64,000 nt of DNA from Lachnospiraceae bacterium (GCA_910575445.1 CAJTFW010000001.1:124001-188000), one strand, 5' to 3'. Numbered from the stretch's first letter, positions 51,174 through 61,142 are shown. The notes: generated by a model not told the origin, from the letters alone. Numbers and translations are program-made.

Positions 51174-53135
51174 TTATGAATTTTCAGGAAGTACATTCCG
51201 CTTTAAGGTTGTATAAGCCATCAAGATATAGATAGCATAAATAAAGAAAAATAATAAAAGTGTATCTAGAATAATCATAGCAGGGCTAAAGGCTCCTACC
51301 ATAATGCCAGGCTCGGTGGCATTGGCAGTGTGCAAAAGGAAAGGGATGCTGATAAAAAGGGGTGGAACGGCAGGTAAGGTGTAATAGATGGAAAATTGGG
51401 TGCGCAGGGTTTTGGCCATCTCGCGCCGGTCCATACCTAGTTTTTGGAGAAGCTTATATTGGGTCTGGTAATGTCTGCACTCGGCAAGCTGCTGGATAGT
51501 AAGGATGGTGGCAGCCGTCATGGTAAGCGCAAAGGCTAAGAAGTACAAGGGAAAGATACTGATGGCAGTCATCGAAGCTACAGTGGCCTTTTCGTTGGCT
51601 TCGGTGTGAAGGCTGTCGTAGAGTTCGTCAATATTTTCACATACTCTGTTGCGGATAGTATCAAGGGCTTCATATTGTTCTTCTGTTACAGGAGCTGTGG
51701 TGTTGGCAGCGTAGGAGAAGTGATGGGGAGTAAGCGCGCTTACTGCATCATCTGGAACGACTAAGAGAAATCCATGGCCATTGCCTGTTGTATAGTTATT
51801 CTGCATAAAGGGTTCCGTGTGGATGCCAGCAGAAGAGAGGGTGGTCTCTCCAAAGTGGATAGCAGGCTGGTGATTTTTTAGTGTATTTTTTAGATAGCGT
51901 TGGCAGTGGATAAGGTACTCTCCAGACTCTAATGTGACATTTGGGTAGCCAGCGATAGAGCGAAGCGCCTGATAGTCGCTGTAACGAATAACCATATCTT
52001 TTTGATTGTAAGGATAATAGTCAGCATTTTTTTGCAGATAGGTAATAAATTCATTGCTCTCTCTCTGGTAGATGCAATAGAGCAGGGATTGTTCTACAGA
52101 GATATTCTGCTCAATATAGTCCAGATATTCGGAAGGAATTCCCTCTGGTCTCTCAGAGTCAGCATAGAGGTCAAAACAATACTTGTCTGCTGAGCGCGCA
52201 TTAAAAATTCCCCAAAATATCAGACCGGTGCCCTGAGAGATTAAGGTGGCAGTAAAAAGTAGAGCAATCGTTGCCATCACAATCCCCATAGTACCTAGCT
52301 TGGCAGTAAGGGTGCGATAGATAAGCAGATTTTGCTTTTGGTATTTCCGAAAAGGCTGTCTGTCAAAAAAGGCTGGTACGCCAGAAGCAAAAGTGAGGAA
52401 GAAGATATATAAAAAGAGAATAATACATCCAGCTCCTAAGATTCCAATAAGCGCATTTTCCATAAGAAGAAGTATTGTGCCAACAATACCCAATATAATA
52501 GAGAAGGTAAAGAGCCTCTGCCGCGACTTGCTGTTTTTGACTATCACATGTTCATTTTGTCTGTCAAAATAGATAAGGTCATATATCTTCATTTTGTGGA
52601 TGTGCCATCGGCTTTTAAAAAGGGCTAAAAGATAAATAAAAGTAAAATAGGTAAAGGTAAGTCCGGCTGCTTTTAAAGAGAAGGCAAGGGTAAAATGATA
52701 AGGACATGAAAAGAGAGCAAGCAAAATAGCGCGCAGTACCTGGTAGAGAAAGTTTCCAAGCAAAAGGCCAAGTAGAAAGGCAAAACCGCCTACCATAAGA
52801 TTTTCCAGGAAAAACAGATGGGCTACTTCTTTTTTTTCTAATCCAATCAAAAGATAAGTGCCCAATTCCCGGCTGCGGCGAGAGAGCATAAAGCCAGTGG
52901 CATAGGAGACTAACCAGCCAAAGATACATACGACGACAATACTTGCAAATACAATCATCATAGGAAGCGTTTCCATAAATTTGGAGAGTGTTAAAAGCTC
53001 AGAAGAGAAGGTAAGTCCATTAAATGCATAGAGAAGCGCTGCTGCAAGCACAATCGTGGTAAAATAGATAAGATAATCTCCCGTCTGGCGTTTGGCATTT
53101 CTAAAAGACAATTTAGATAACGTCACTGATGTCAC
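51174..53135 (-). CDS. BceB-type ABC transporter permease
   Basis: 653 residues with about ten hydrophobic segments and one large extracellular domain (about residues 310-520) between segments 7 and 8, the BceB/FtsX layout of peptide antibiotic detoxification and sensing pumps. The N-terminal LSKLSFRNAKRQTGDYLIYF and MLSRRSRELGTYLLIGLEKKE are typical. It overlaps the ATPase gene by 23 bases. Together with the kinase and regulator it makes a full Bce-like module, expected to respond to cell-wall-active peptides; the exact drug is unknown. Confidence 0.92.
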   Translation of the reverse strand: MTSVTLSKLSFRNAKRQTGDYLIYFTTIVLAAALLYAFNGLTFSSELLTLSKFMETLPMMIVFASIVVVCIFGWLVSYATGFMLSRRSRELGTYLLIGLEKKEVAHLFFLENLMVGGFAFLLGLLLGNFLYQVLRAILLALFSCPYHFTLAFSLKAAGLTFTYFTFIYLLALFKSRWHIHKMKIYDLIYFDRQNEHVIVKNSKSRQRLFTFSIILGIVGTILLLMENALIGILGAGCIILFLYIFFLTFASGVPAFFDRQPFRKYQKQNLLIYRTLTAKLGTMGIVMATIALLFTATLISQGTGLIFWGIFNARSADKYCFDLYADSERPEGIPSEYLDYIEQNISVEQSLLYCIYQRESNEFITYLQKNADYYPYNQKDMVIRYSDYQALRSIAGYPNVTLESGEYLIHCQRYLKNTLKNHQPAIHFGETTLSSAGIHTEPFMQNNYTTGNGHGFLLVVPDDAVSALTPHHFSYAANTTAPVTEEQYEALDTIRNRVCENIDELYDSLHTEANEKATVASMTAISIFPLYFLAFALTMTAATILTIQQLAECRHYQTQYKLLQKLGMDRREMAKTLRTQFSIYYTLPAVPPLFISIPFLLHTANATEPGIMVGAFSPAMIILDTLLLFFFIYAIYILMAYTTLKRNVLPENS

Positions 53136-53871
53136 CTCCTAACACGGCTAAAACATCTAAAATCTCATGATAAAAAGTCGGACGGGGACGCATTCCTTTT
53201 AGTAGCTCATTAAAGAGTCGTCCATCCTTTAGAAACAGCACACGACTGGCATAACTTGCACTGTAGGCGTCATGTGTCACCATAAGAATGGTTGCCTTCA
53301 TCTTTTGATTCATCTGTGTCATGATTTCTAGCAGGTTTTTGGAAGCCTTGGAGTCAAGCGCACCTGTTGGTTCATCCGCCAGCAACAGGGACTGTTTGGC
53401 CACCATTGCGCGGGCGCAGGCAGCACGCTGTTTTTGACCGCCTGAGACCTGATAGGGAAATTTTTTTAAGATTTCTGTGATGCCAAGAGTATGTGCAATC
53501 TTCTCCACTTGTTTTTGTACGTTTTTGGGATTTTGATGGTTGAGAGAGAGGGTCAGACCAATATTTTCTTCGATGGTCAAAGTATCTAGCAGGTTAAAAT
53601 CCTGAAAGACAAAGCCAAGCCGTTCTCTGCGAAATTTAGCCAGTTTTCGGTCGGAGAGGCCAGAGATATCCACACCATCTAACAGAATACTTCCGGCGCT
53701 TATGGTATCAATTGTGGAGATACAGTTTAGAAGCGTTGTCTTACCACTTCCTGATGCTCCCATAATTGCGATAAATTCTCCAGCTGCAACGTCAAAGCTT
53801 ACACGGTCTAGAGCCTTGGTGACTTGATTTTTATTTCCATAGTATTTTTCAATGTTTTTGACTTGTAACAT
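53113..53871 (-). CDS. BceA-type ABC transporter ATPase
   Basis: 252 residues: MGASGSGKTTLL (Walker A), VSGGQKQRAACARAM (signature), LLADEPTGALDS (Walker B/D loop) and VTHDAYSAS (switch His). Start at the ATG behind AGGAGG (53871); an upstream in-frame ATG lacks a signal. Confidence 0.95.
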   Translation of the reverse strand: MLQVKNIEKYYGNKNQVTKALDRVSFDVAAGEFIAIMGASGSGKTTLLNCISTIDTISAGSILLDGVDISGLSDRKLAKFRRERLGFVFQDFNLLDTLTIEENIGLTLSLNHQNPKNVQKQVEKIAHTLGITEILKKFPYQVSGGQKQRAACARAMVAKQSLLLADEPTGALDSKASKNLLEIMTQMNQKMKATILMVTHDAYSASYASRVLFLKDGRLFNELLKGMRPRPTFYHEILDVLAVLGGDISDVI

Positions 53872-53949
53872 AGGGTCGCCTCCTTTTCTGATAGTGTTAA
53901 TCATACACCAAAAGCAAAGATTCTCCTATCGAAGTCCTATTGATATTTC

Positions 53950-54960
53950 TTACATTTTTGTAAGGTTTTCTCTGGTCCAGAAAGTAAGGGTTAGAGAGGT
54001 TCCAACATCTTCTGTAGAATTGATTTGCAGGTTGATTTCCAGAAGACTGGAGATTTTTCTGCACAGGTACAGTCCAATGCCTGTAGAGCCGCCTAGAGCG
54101 CGTCCATTGCTGCCGGTAAAGCCCCGCTCAAAGACCCGCGAAAGCTCGTGGGAGGGGATACCGATGCCATTGTCCTTTACGGTTAGTTCCACTTGTCCTT
54201 TTAATTGCCTGGCAGATATACAAATCACAGGATGCGTGCTTCGATAACGGGCAGCATTTTGTAAAAGTTGGCCTAGCATAAATACGGTCCATTTGCTGTC
54301 TGTAAATACCATCTGTTCTAAATCTTTGGTCTCTACACGCACATTGCTCTGTATCAGAAGTGTCCTATGCTGGCTGATAGCCTGTGCCACAAGCTCAGAA
54401 AGGCTATGCTGGCTAATAAGAAAATCCTTCTCAGGATGTTCTGCGCGTGCATAGAATAGAACGCGCTCTATCTGAGCTTCTATCTGTGACAATTCTTGCA
54501 TAAGCTTTCGTCTGGTATCGGCATCTGTCATTCGACAGATAAGATTGGCAGCAGTAATCGGAGTTTTGATTTCATGTACAAAGCTCTCCACATACTCCCG
54601 GTATTCCCGCTTGGCTGCTTCGGCATCGGAGACCGCGCCAATCATTGACATTCCCGCTTGGCGAAAGAGTTCTGTAAACTTTCGTTCATATATAGTTCGG
54701 CCTTTTGGGATACATTCGGTAAAAAGATATTTTTTATCCAGGCCATCTAAGATGCTTGCAAGCTCTAGAAGCTTTGCACGGCATCTTAAAAAATCCATCG
54801 TCTGTATCAGGAGAAACAATAAAAGCCAGATAAGAAAAAGCAGTAGCACAATACCAGTCTGTGTACCTGTTAGCAGCAGAAATAATGCACTTATCATTAC
54901 AAAAACCGCCTGAAAGATAATATATCTCAGACGGTCAGAGAAAAATTCTGAAAAAGTCAT
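53950..54960 (-). CDS. BceS-type intramembrane-sensing histidine kinase
   Basis: 336 residues. Two closely spaced membrane helices at the N-terminus (about 14-32 and 35-52) with almost no extracellular part, the form of kinases that sense through their ABC transporter. Phosphorylated His in YVESFVHEIKTPITAANLI; ATPase motifs QLLQNAARYR (N), DNGIGIPSHEL (G1) and GSTGIGLYLC (G2). Overlaps the regulator gene by four bases. Confidence 0.93.
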   Translation of the reverse strand: MTFSEFFSDRLRYIIFQAVFVMISALFLLLTGTQTGIVLLLFLIWLLLFLLIQTMDFLRCRAKLLELASILDGLDKKYLFTECIPKGRTIYERKFTELFRQAGMSMIGAVSDAEAAKREYREYVESFVHEIKTPITAANLICRMTDADTRRKLMQELSQIEAQIERVLFYARAEHPEKDFLISQHSLSELVAQAISQHRTLLIQSNVRVETKDLEQMVFTDSKWTVFMLGQLLQNAARYRSTHPVICISARQLKGQVELTVKDNGIGIPSHELSRVFERGFTGSNGRALGGSTGIGLYLCRKISSLLEINLQINSTEDVGTSLTLTFWTRENLTKM

Positions 54961-55625
54961 AGTTGATACCCCATTTCCCGGCGGGTCTTAATCAGGTCTG
55001 GTAAGTCAAGGTCGGCAAGCTTTGTACGAAGTCTGGTGACATTGACGCTTAAAGTGTTATCGTCGATATAGATTTGACGGTCCCAGAGAGTTTCGATTAA
55101 ATCAGCACGGGAGACAATCTCACCAGCGTGCTCCATCAGACAAGCTAAAATCTGTAATTCATTGCGTGTCAACACGGTGCTTTTAGTAGCAGAAGATACC
55201 ATACCTTTTGTCAGATAAAGTGTAAGCCCTTTTGCTTCTAATATATCAGATGTCTGAGTCTTCTTTTTACTTCTTCGAAGAACTGCTTTCATCCGCGCCA
55301 GCAGAACGGGAATAGTATAAGGTTTGGTGATATAATCATCTGCGCCAAGATTTAACGCCTTGATTTCATCCAGAGCAGTATCCCTGCTTGTGACAAAGAT
55401 AATCGGCGCACCGCCTGACATCTGAAGGCTGGCACAGACCGAAAAGCCATCCTGTCCAGGCAGATTGATATCAAGAAGTATCAAATCCGGTTTTAACTTT
55501 GTTGCCTGTTCTTTAATCGTTGTAAAATCGGTGACTGCCAGTGGAAAATATCCTTCGTTTTTTAAAAGAAGCGTCAATTCTTCACGAATTACCGGGTCAT
55601 CTTCTACAATCATGACTTTTTGCAT
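54957..55625 (-). CDS. BceR-type response regulator (OmpR family)
   Basis: 222 residues. Receiver: IVEDDPVIREEL, phosphorylated Asp in LILLDINLPGQDG, FVTSRD, ITKPY. Winged helix: VLTRNELQILACLMEHAGEI and LSVNVTRLRTKL. First gene of the four-gene minus-strand module. No clear promoter or operator found before it; leuC ends 27 bases upstream. Confidence 0.94.
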   Translation of the reverse strand: MQKVMIVEDDPVIREELTLLLKNEGYFPLAVTDFTTIKEQATKLKPDLILLDINLPGQDGFSVCASLQMSGGAPIIFVTSRDTALDEIKALNLGADDYITKPYTIPVLLARMKAVLRRSKKKTQTSDILEAKGLTLYLTKGMVSSATKSTVLTRNELQILACLMEHAGEIVSRADLIETLWDRQIYIDDNTLSVNVTRLRTKLADLDLPDLIKTRREMGYQL

Positions 55626-55652
55626 CTTGTGTCAGCCTCCATAGTTGCTATT

Positions 55653-56894
55653 CTAGGGTGTTACAATCCTCCCGGCTACTGCACAGGCTGCGGCTGTTAC
55701 CGGGGAAGCTAAGAAAATCTCAACCTTAGAGGTGCCCATACGCCCCAGGAAGTTGCGGTTATTGGTGGCGACGACACGTTCGCCATCGGTTAAGATACCG
55801 CCTGTACGCCCGCAGCAGAGGCCACAGCCAGGATGTGTAATCATAGCACCAGCTTTGGAAAGGGTTAGAAGCGTACCATCTGCTAGTGCTTCCTGATAGA
55901 CCTTGCGGCTTGCTGGCGTTACAATCAATTTTACAAAAGGAGCGATATGTTTTCCCTTTAAGACTGCTGCAGCTCTTTGTAAATCTTCAAGCCGTCCGTT
56001 GGTACAAGAGCCAATAAATACCTGGTCAATCGGTGTTCCCTCATATTCACTGACTGGATGAATATTGTCCACCTGTGACGGACAGGCAAGCACAGGAACA
56101 AGCTCAGAAGCCTGATAATGGATGGTACGGATATAAGAAGCATCCGCATCCCCCACTAAAGAGCGCTCTTTGTCACTTAGCGTTATCTGACAATACTTGG
56201 CGGTTTTCTCATCTGGTGTAAACAATGCACATTTTGCTCCTGCTTCAATTGCCATATTTGCCATGGTCATCCGGCTTGCCACTGACATCTGCTCCACCGT
56301 ATCTCCACAGAACTCCAGTGCCTGATAGGTAGCACCGTCCGCTCGAAGGTCACCAATCAGCCGAAGGATAATATCTTTGGAAGTCACATTAGAAGGGAGT
56401 TCTCCTTCAATCACTACTTTAATCGTCTCTGGCACCTTAATCCACATCGTCCCAGTGCCCAGAATACTTGCCATCTCTGTATAGCCAATCCCCGAAGAAA
56501 AAGCACCTACACATCCATAGGTTGTAGTATGGCTGTCTGTACCAAATACAATATCTCCAGGTTTTACATAGAGCGCCTCTGTCATCAACTGATGACAAAT
56601 CCCATCGCTTCTATGCACATGCGTCATTCCATATTTCTTAACAAACGCATCTCCCACACGAAAATGCCTGGTATCATCCACCTGACTTGCCGGAACTAGA
56701 TGGTCATAGATTAAGACCACTTTATCAGGGTTCCAAAGCTTCGTAAAGCCCATCTCCTCAAACTTATCCGCCACAAACGGAATAAAGATATCATGAATCA
56801 TCACACGGTCTACAGAGACTGTCACAATATCACCTGGATTTACGTTATGTCCCACATTACGGCTTATAATCTTCTCAATAATTGTCTGTCCCAT
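55653..56894 (-). CDS. leuC: 3-isopropylmalate dehydratase large subunit
   Basis: 413 residues, aconitase family, isomerises 2- to 3-isopropylmalate in leucine synthesis. Marks: FGTDSHTTTYG, GSCTNGRLEDL (first cluster Cys) and HPGCGLCCGRTGG (other cluster Cys). The short clostridial/archaeal type. It follows leuD on the minus strand by seven bases, so the order is small subunit then large, the reverse of leuCD in enteric bacteria. A longer in-frame upstream start lies within leuD. Confidence 0.85.
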   Translation of the reverse strand: MGQTIIEKIISRNVGHNVNPGDIVTVSVDRVMIHDIFIPFVADKFEEMGFTKLWNPDKVVLIYDHLVPASQVDDTRHFRVGDAFVKKYGMTHVHRSDGICHQLMTEALYVKPGDIVFGTDSHTTTYGCVGAFSSGIGYTEMASILGTGTMWIKVPETIKVVIEGELPSNVTSKDIILRLIGDLRADGATYQALEFCGDTVEQMSVASRMTMANMAIEAGAKCALFTPDEKTAKYCQITLSDKERSLVGDADASYIRTIHYQASELVPVLACPSQVDNIHPVSEYEGTPIDQVFIGSCTNGRLEDLQRAAAVLKGKHIAPFVKLIVTPASRKVYQEALADGTLLTLSKAGAMITHPGCGLCCGRTGGILTDGERVVATNNRNFLGRMGTSKVEIFLASPVTAAACAVAGRIVTP

Positions 56895-56901
56895 CTTGCC
56901 T

Positions 56902-57399
56902 CTAGTCCTCCAATCCATTTAGACGACGCATTGCCTTTACCAGTCCGCCTGCCTTAATAATATCCATTAGATTCTGTGGAAGAGATACCATCGGATATGC
57001 CTTACCATTATGCCGAATCTCAGAATTGACTTCAACTTCCACAGTGTCTCCTTCTGTAACCACATCATAAAGTCTGTCATTCTCAATCAAAAGCAATCCA
57101 TTATTAATCGCATTGCGGAAAAATATCCTTGCAAATGATTTCGCAATCACACATCGGATGCCTAATGCCTTAATAATCTCTGGTGCCTGTTCTCTAGAAG
57201 AACCACATCCAAAATTTTTACCAGCCACAATGATATCTCCTGCTTCTATCTGCCCCGCTAATTCTGGTCGAAGTGGCGAAAATGCATAAGGTGCCATCTC
57301 TTTTACTGTCTTCCGTGCCAAATATTCGGTAGGAATGATAATGTCTGTATCAATATCATCTCCTAATACCCAGACCTTTCCACTAAAACTATCCTTCAT
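56902..57399 (-). CDS. leuD: 3-isopropylmalate dehydratase small subunit
   Basis: 165 residues, swivel domain of the dehydratase. GDDIDTDIIIPTEYLAR at the N-terminus and GKNFGCGSSREQAPEIIKA, the conserved substrate loop. AGCAGG upstream of the ATG. The 110-base gap before it contains only repeat R3. Confidence 0.85.
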   Translation of the reverse strand: MKDSFSGKVWVLGDDIDTDIIIPTEYLARKTVKEMAPYAFSPLRPELAGQIEAGDIIVAGKNFGCGSSREQAPEIIKALGIRCVIAKSFARIFFRNAINNGLLLIENDRLYDVVTEGDTVEVEVNSEIRHNGKAYPMVSLPQNLMDIIKAGGLVKAMRRLNGLED

Positions 57400-57440
57400 A
57401 AATTGATACCTGCTTTCTATCTTTATTGTCAGAGAAAATT

Positions 57441-57500
57441 AAGGGACGCCAAAACGGGGGCTGGAAGGAACATCTACCAGGTCCCATCGGGCGTCCTTTT
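57441..57500. repeat. R3: short remnant of an R-family repeat
   Basis: AAGGGACGCC at 57441-57450 and GGCGTCCTTTT at 57490-57500 are the inverted ends; between them only GGGGGCTGGAAGGAACATCT and CACCAGG-like arm material remain. The hairpin core is lost. It lies between the two dehydratase pairs. Confidence 0.75.
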
Positions 57501-57509
57501 CATCACTTT

Positions 57510-58757
57510 TTACACCATATCCGCTGTCGCAATCTCTCCTTTAATCGCCGATGCTGTCACCGTTGCAGCACTTGCCAGATACACAAACGAATCTTTATGC
57601 CCTGCACGTCCTTTAAAATTCCGTGTCCCTGTACTAATCAGCGTCTCTCCTTCTCCAATCACGCCCTGACAGCTTCCCCAACATACACTACAATTCGGAT
57701 TCATCACAATCGCGCCTGCTTCCATAAAAGTAGCAAGAATCCCTTCTTTTAACGCTTCCTGGTACACCGCCTGACTTGCTGGCACCACCAAAAATCTCAC
57801 CAGTGGATGCACTTTCTTCCCTTTGATAATCTTCGCACCCACCCGCAAATCTTCTATCCGTCCATTGTTACAGGACCCAAGAAATGCCTCGTCAATCCGT
57901 ATCCCCGCCGCTTCCACAGCCGGACATACATTATCCACAAAATGCGGTTTTGCCACAATCGGTCGAATCGTACCTAAATCTATCTCATATGTCTGTGCAA
58001 AGTTGGCATCTTCATCACTTTGGAAACAAGCCTTTGCTTCCCGGCCATGCTGGTGCAGATATTCCATGGCAATCTCATCCACTTCCATCAAAGCTGTCTT
58101 TGCGCCTGCTTCCACGCAGAGATTACATATCGATATTCTGTCACTCATCGTCAGTGTCTGAAGTCCCTCGCCTACAAACTCCATCGCTTTATAGTTGGCT
58201 CCATTTGCCCCAATCTGCCCGATAATCGTCAGAATCAGGTCTCTTGCATAGACGCCTTCGGAGAGCTTTCCTGTCAGATGAAAGCGCAGCGTCTCCGGCA
58301 CCAACACCCAGGATTTCCCTGTTACCATCGCATACAGATAATCCGTACATCCAACGCCCGTTCCAAAAGCCCCCAGTGCTCCATATGCACAAGTATGACT
58401 GTCCGCTCCAAAGATAAGCTCTCCAGGCCGCACATGATGCTCCATCATCACCTGATGACAGACTCCTTGTCCTTCATAAAAGGTAATCCCATGCTCTTTG
58501 GCAAAATCCCGCATCTTCTTCTGAGAAGCCGCAGTCTTGGGACTGTCAGAGGGCACATTGTGGTCTACTACCCATACCAGTTTTTTTACATCTGCGATTC
58601 TAGGATGCTTTAACTTCTGATACATATCAATCGTAAGATGTGTCGTCCCGTCATTGCTTAAAAGCTGGTCTACTTCCACGGTATAAATATCGCCTGCTTT
58701 TACATGGTCTACACCAGCAGCACGGGCGATGATTTTCTCTGCCATTGTCATTCCCAT
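57510..58757 (-). CDS. Aconitase-family dehydratase large subunit, LeuC paralogue
   Basis: 415 residues. FGADSHTCAYG, FLGSCNNGRIEDL and NPNCSVCWGSCQG give the three cluster Cys; the fold is complete. It is clearly related to, but distinct from, the leuC at 55653 (SCNNGRIEDL against SCTNGRLEDL; CSVCWGSCQG against CGLCCGRTGG). It could be a second isopropylmalate isomerase, a homoaconitase/citramalate dehydratase-like enzyme or a dimethylmaleate hydratase type. The sequence alone does not settle which of the two pairs is the leucine enzyme. Confidence 0.85.
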   Translation of the reverse strand: MGMTMAEKIIARAAGVDHVKAGDIYTVEVDQLLSNDGTTHLTIDMYQKLKHPRIADVKKLVWVVDHNVPSDSPKTAASQKKMRDFAKEHGITFYEGQGVCHQVMMEHHVRPGELIFGADSHTCAYGALGAFGTGVGCTDYLYAMVTGKSWVLVPETLRFHLTGKLSEGVYARDLILTIIGQIGANGANYKAMEFVGEGLQTLTMSDRISICNLCVEAGAKTALMEVDEIAMEYLHQHGREAKACFQSDEDANFAQTYEIDLGTIRPIVAKPHFVDNVCPAVEAAGIRIDEAFLGSCNNGRIEDLRVGAKIIKGKKVHPLVRFLVVPASQAVYQEALKEGILATFMEAGAIVMNPNCSVCWGSCQGVIGEGETLISTGTRNFKGRAGHKDSFVYLASAATVTASAIKGEIATADMV

Positions 58758-58759
58758 CG

Positions 58760-59236
58760 TTATGCGTCCTCCCTGTTTAGTGATGCAATCAGCCCGCCCT
58801 GGTCTAAGATACCCTGCATATATGGCGGAAGCTTTGTGCAGACAAATTCCTGTCCATTTGTTCTGACAATTCCCTCTGTTAGAGACAACTCCATCTCCTC
58901 CCCATCTGTCACATGGTCATAGAGCTCTTTACATACAATCACTGGAAGACCAATATTGATGGCGTTGCGATAGAAGATACGGGCAAAGGACTTTGCAATT
59001 ACCGCCTTGACACCAAGCGCTTTTAAGACACTAGGAGCCTGTTCTCTAGAAGAACCACAGCCAAAATTCTCAGCAGCCACTACAAAATCTCCAGGTTTTA
59101 CTTTGGATGCAAAATCCGGGTCAAGAGATTCGAATGTATGTTCTTTCATCTCCTCTATCGTTGGAAAAAGCAGATACTGTGATGCAATAATCTGGTCAGT
59201 ATCTACATCTGTATGAAACCGAAATATCGTTCCCAT
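58760..59236 (-). CDS. Aconitase-family dehydratase small subunit, LeuD paralogue
   Basis: 158 residues, partner of the preceding large subunit: FRFHTDVDTDQIIASQYLLF and AENFGCGSSREQAPSVLKA. Start at ATG 59236 behind AGGAGG; a longer frame lacks support. The two genes are two bases apart. Confidence 0.85.
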   Translation of the reverse strand: MGTIFRFHTDVDTDQIIASQYLLFPTIEEMKEHTFESLDPDFASKVKPGDFVVAAENFGCGSSREQAPSVLKALGVKAVIAKSFARIFYRNAINIGLPVIVCKELYDHVTDGEEMELSLTEGIVRTNGQEFVCTKLPPYMQGILDQGGLIASLNREDA

Positions 59237-59258
59237 GGGACTTATCCTCCTCATTTCT

Positions 59259-60572
59259 CTATTCTTCTTCTAAAATCTCCTCTTCTTTTGGCTCAGGTAG
59301 ATAGATATGCACCTGGTTGATGCGGTTCTTCTCTACCGATTCCGCCACTAGGCGGATGCCATTTTCGGTGGTGGCTTCTTCGCCGACTTCCGGCAGATGG
59401 TCTAAAAGCCCGATGATAATACCACCAATCGAATCATAGTCCTCTGACTCTAGGCAAAGTTCTCTTTTATCTAACTCTAAGTAGTTATTGATGTCGTCAA
59501 GACTCATCGCGCCAGCGACAAGGTATTCCAAATCGGATAACTGTGTGACAAGCTTTTCTTCGTCTTCGTCATATTCATCCCGAATATCACCCACAATCTC
59601 CTCAAGAAGGTCTTCAACCGTGACCATTCCTGAAGTTACTCCATATTCATCAAGTACAATCGCAAGGTTTGTAGAGCTTTTTTTCATCTCTAACAAAAGG
59701 TCTGAGCTTTTCTTATGCTCATGTGCATAGAGTACGCTTCGCATAATATTGCGCGGGTCAAAATGCTCTCTGTCTTCGTAGAGCAGAAGGTCTTTGACAT
59801 TAATCATGCCAATCACATTATCTGTAGAGTCTTCATATACCGGGTAACGGGTATATTTGTTTTCCCGGTATAAATCTATCATATCGTTGTAGCTTGCGTT
59901 GACATTCAAAAAACTCATATCCACCTTTGGCACCATAATGTCCTTGGCGGTAGCATCTCCAAAGTCGAATACATTGTTAATCATTTCACGTTCTTCCGGC
60001 TCAATCACACCGTCCTCGTGACTGACTTCCACAATCGTACGAATCTCTTCTTCTGTGTAGGACTCCGATTTATCATTGGGGTCGACCCGCATCAAAAACA
60101 AAATCCCCATAGAGAGGCTATTCATAATAAAGATAAGCGGTGTTGCAATATACATCCAGATATAGATAATACGTGCATAGCTAAGAGCAATCCGCTCTGA
60201 GTGGATAGTGGCACAGGTCTTTGGTGTAATCTCTCCAAAGACTAGGATAATAAGCGTCAGTGCCCCTGTGGAAATACCAGCTGCAATAGCAGCAAGTCCA
60301 GTCCCTCCTAGAAGTTTTGTGACCAAAAGCGTTGACAGAGAAGAAGCGGAAATATTTACAATATTATTTCCTATTAGAATAGCACTTAACATCTTCCCCT
60401 GGTCCTCGGTGACACGGGAGAGAATCAGTGCGCGGCGGTTCCCTTCCTCTATCAGGTTTCGTATTCGAATTTTGTTTACAGTTACCAAAGCAGTTTCTGC
60501 AGAAGAAAAAAATGCAGAAAGGCCGACCAGGGCAATAAGAATCAGCACCTGTATGGCGTCACTTGAATCCAA
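59259..60572 (-). CDS. HlyC/CorC (CNNM)-family membrane protein with CBS domains
   Basis: 437 residues. N-terminal DUF21 membrane domain (LVGLSAFFSSAETALVTVN, ILIGNNIVNISASSLST), then a CBS pair (DIMVPKVDMSFL, YPVYEDSTDNVIGMINVKD, LDEYGVTSGMVTVEDLLEEI) and the C-terminal CorC/HlyC domain, with an acidic tail. Probable magnesium/cobalt efflux or transport regulator. TTG start behind AAAGGAG. It is 22 bases upstream of the dehydratase pair. Confidence 0.93.
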   Translation of the reverse strand: MDSSDAIQVLILIALVGLSAFFSSAETALVTVNKIRIRNLIEEGNRRALILSRVTEDQGKMLSAILIGNNIVNISASSLSTLLVTKLLGGTGLAAIAAGISTGALTLIILVFGEITPKTCATIHSERIALSYARIIYIWMYIATPLIFIMNSLSMGILFLMRVDPNDKSESYTEEEIRTIVEVSHEDGVIEPEEREMINNVFDFGDATAKDIMVPKVDMSFLNVNASYNDMIDLYRENKYTRYPVYEDSTDNVIGMINVKDLLLYEDREHFDPRNIMRSVLYAHEHKKSSDLLLEMKKSSTNLAIVLDEYGVTSGMVTVEDLLEEIVGDIRDEYDEDEEKLVTQLSDLEYLVAGAMSLDDINNYLELDKRELCLESEDYDSIGGIIIGLLDHLPEVGEEATTENGIRLVAESVEKNRINQVHIYLPEPKEEEILEEE

Positions 60573-60737
60573 CGTAGTTCACTCCTTTTTCTTAGAAAAT
60601 TTTATATACAGTTAGTGTTTAATATACGATATTTTGGCAGAAAATGCAATAGTTTGAGCGGGTGATTTTTGTTTTAGGGGAATAATTAAAGGGTGGGGGC
60701 ATATAAATAGAAGCAGAAGTATGGAGGGGGAATTGTA

Positions 60738-61118
60738 ATGAAACAGTTAAATTGGAATGTGTATACGACTTCTATGGTAAGGGTGATGAAAGCACTTTTG
60801 GCAGCGTATGTAGTGACAGGGCTTCTGCTTTTGGCGATTGCGGGGTTTTTGTATCGTTTTCAGTGGGATGAAGGAAAGGTACAGATTGGGATAATTTTGA
60901 CGTACATATTGTCTTGCTTTATAGGGGGATTTTTGGCAGGGAAGATGATGAAGAGCCGGAAGTTCTTGTGGGGTGTGTTACTTGGACTTTTGTATTTTCT
61001 GGTAATGACACTGGTATCAGTGGCTGTAAATCGTGAATTACAGAGCAGTTCATCAGGAATGATTACGTCGTTTTTACTGTGTATGGGTGGAGGGATGCTA
61101 GGCGGAATGTTGTCATAA
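60738..61118 (+). CDS. TIGR04086-type small membrane protein
   Basis: 126 residues with four membrane segments and Gly-rich ends (CFIGGFLAGKMMKSRKF, LLCMGGGMLGGML). This is the pattern of the TIGR04086 family, widespread in spore-forming Firmicutes and without a known function. A terminator follows. Confidence 0.8.
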   Translation: MKQLNWNVYTTSMVRVMKALLAAYVVTGLLLLAIAGFLYRFQWDEGKVQIGIILTYILSCFIGGFLAGKMMKSRKFLWGVLLGLLYFLVMTLVSVAVNRELQSSSSGMITSFLLCMGGGMLGGMLS

Positions 61119-61142
61119 AAGACAATCTCCATCAAGTATTTT

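Noticed and set aside
57400-57510. T-box or leucine attenuator before leuD
   Set aside because: The gap is only about 110 bases, is filled by the R3 remnant and shows no T-box motif.
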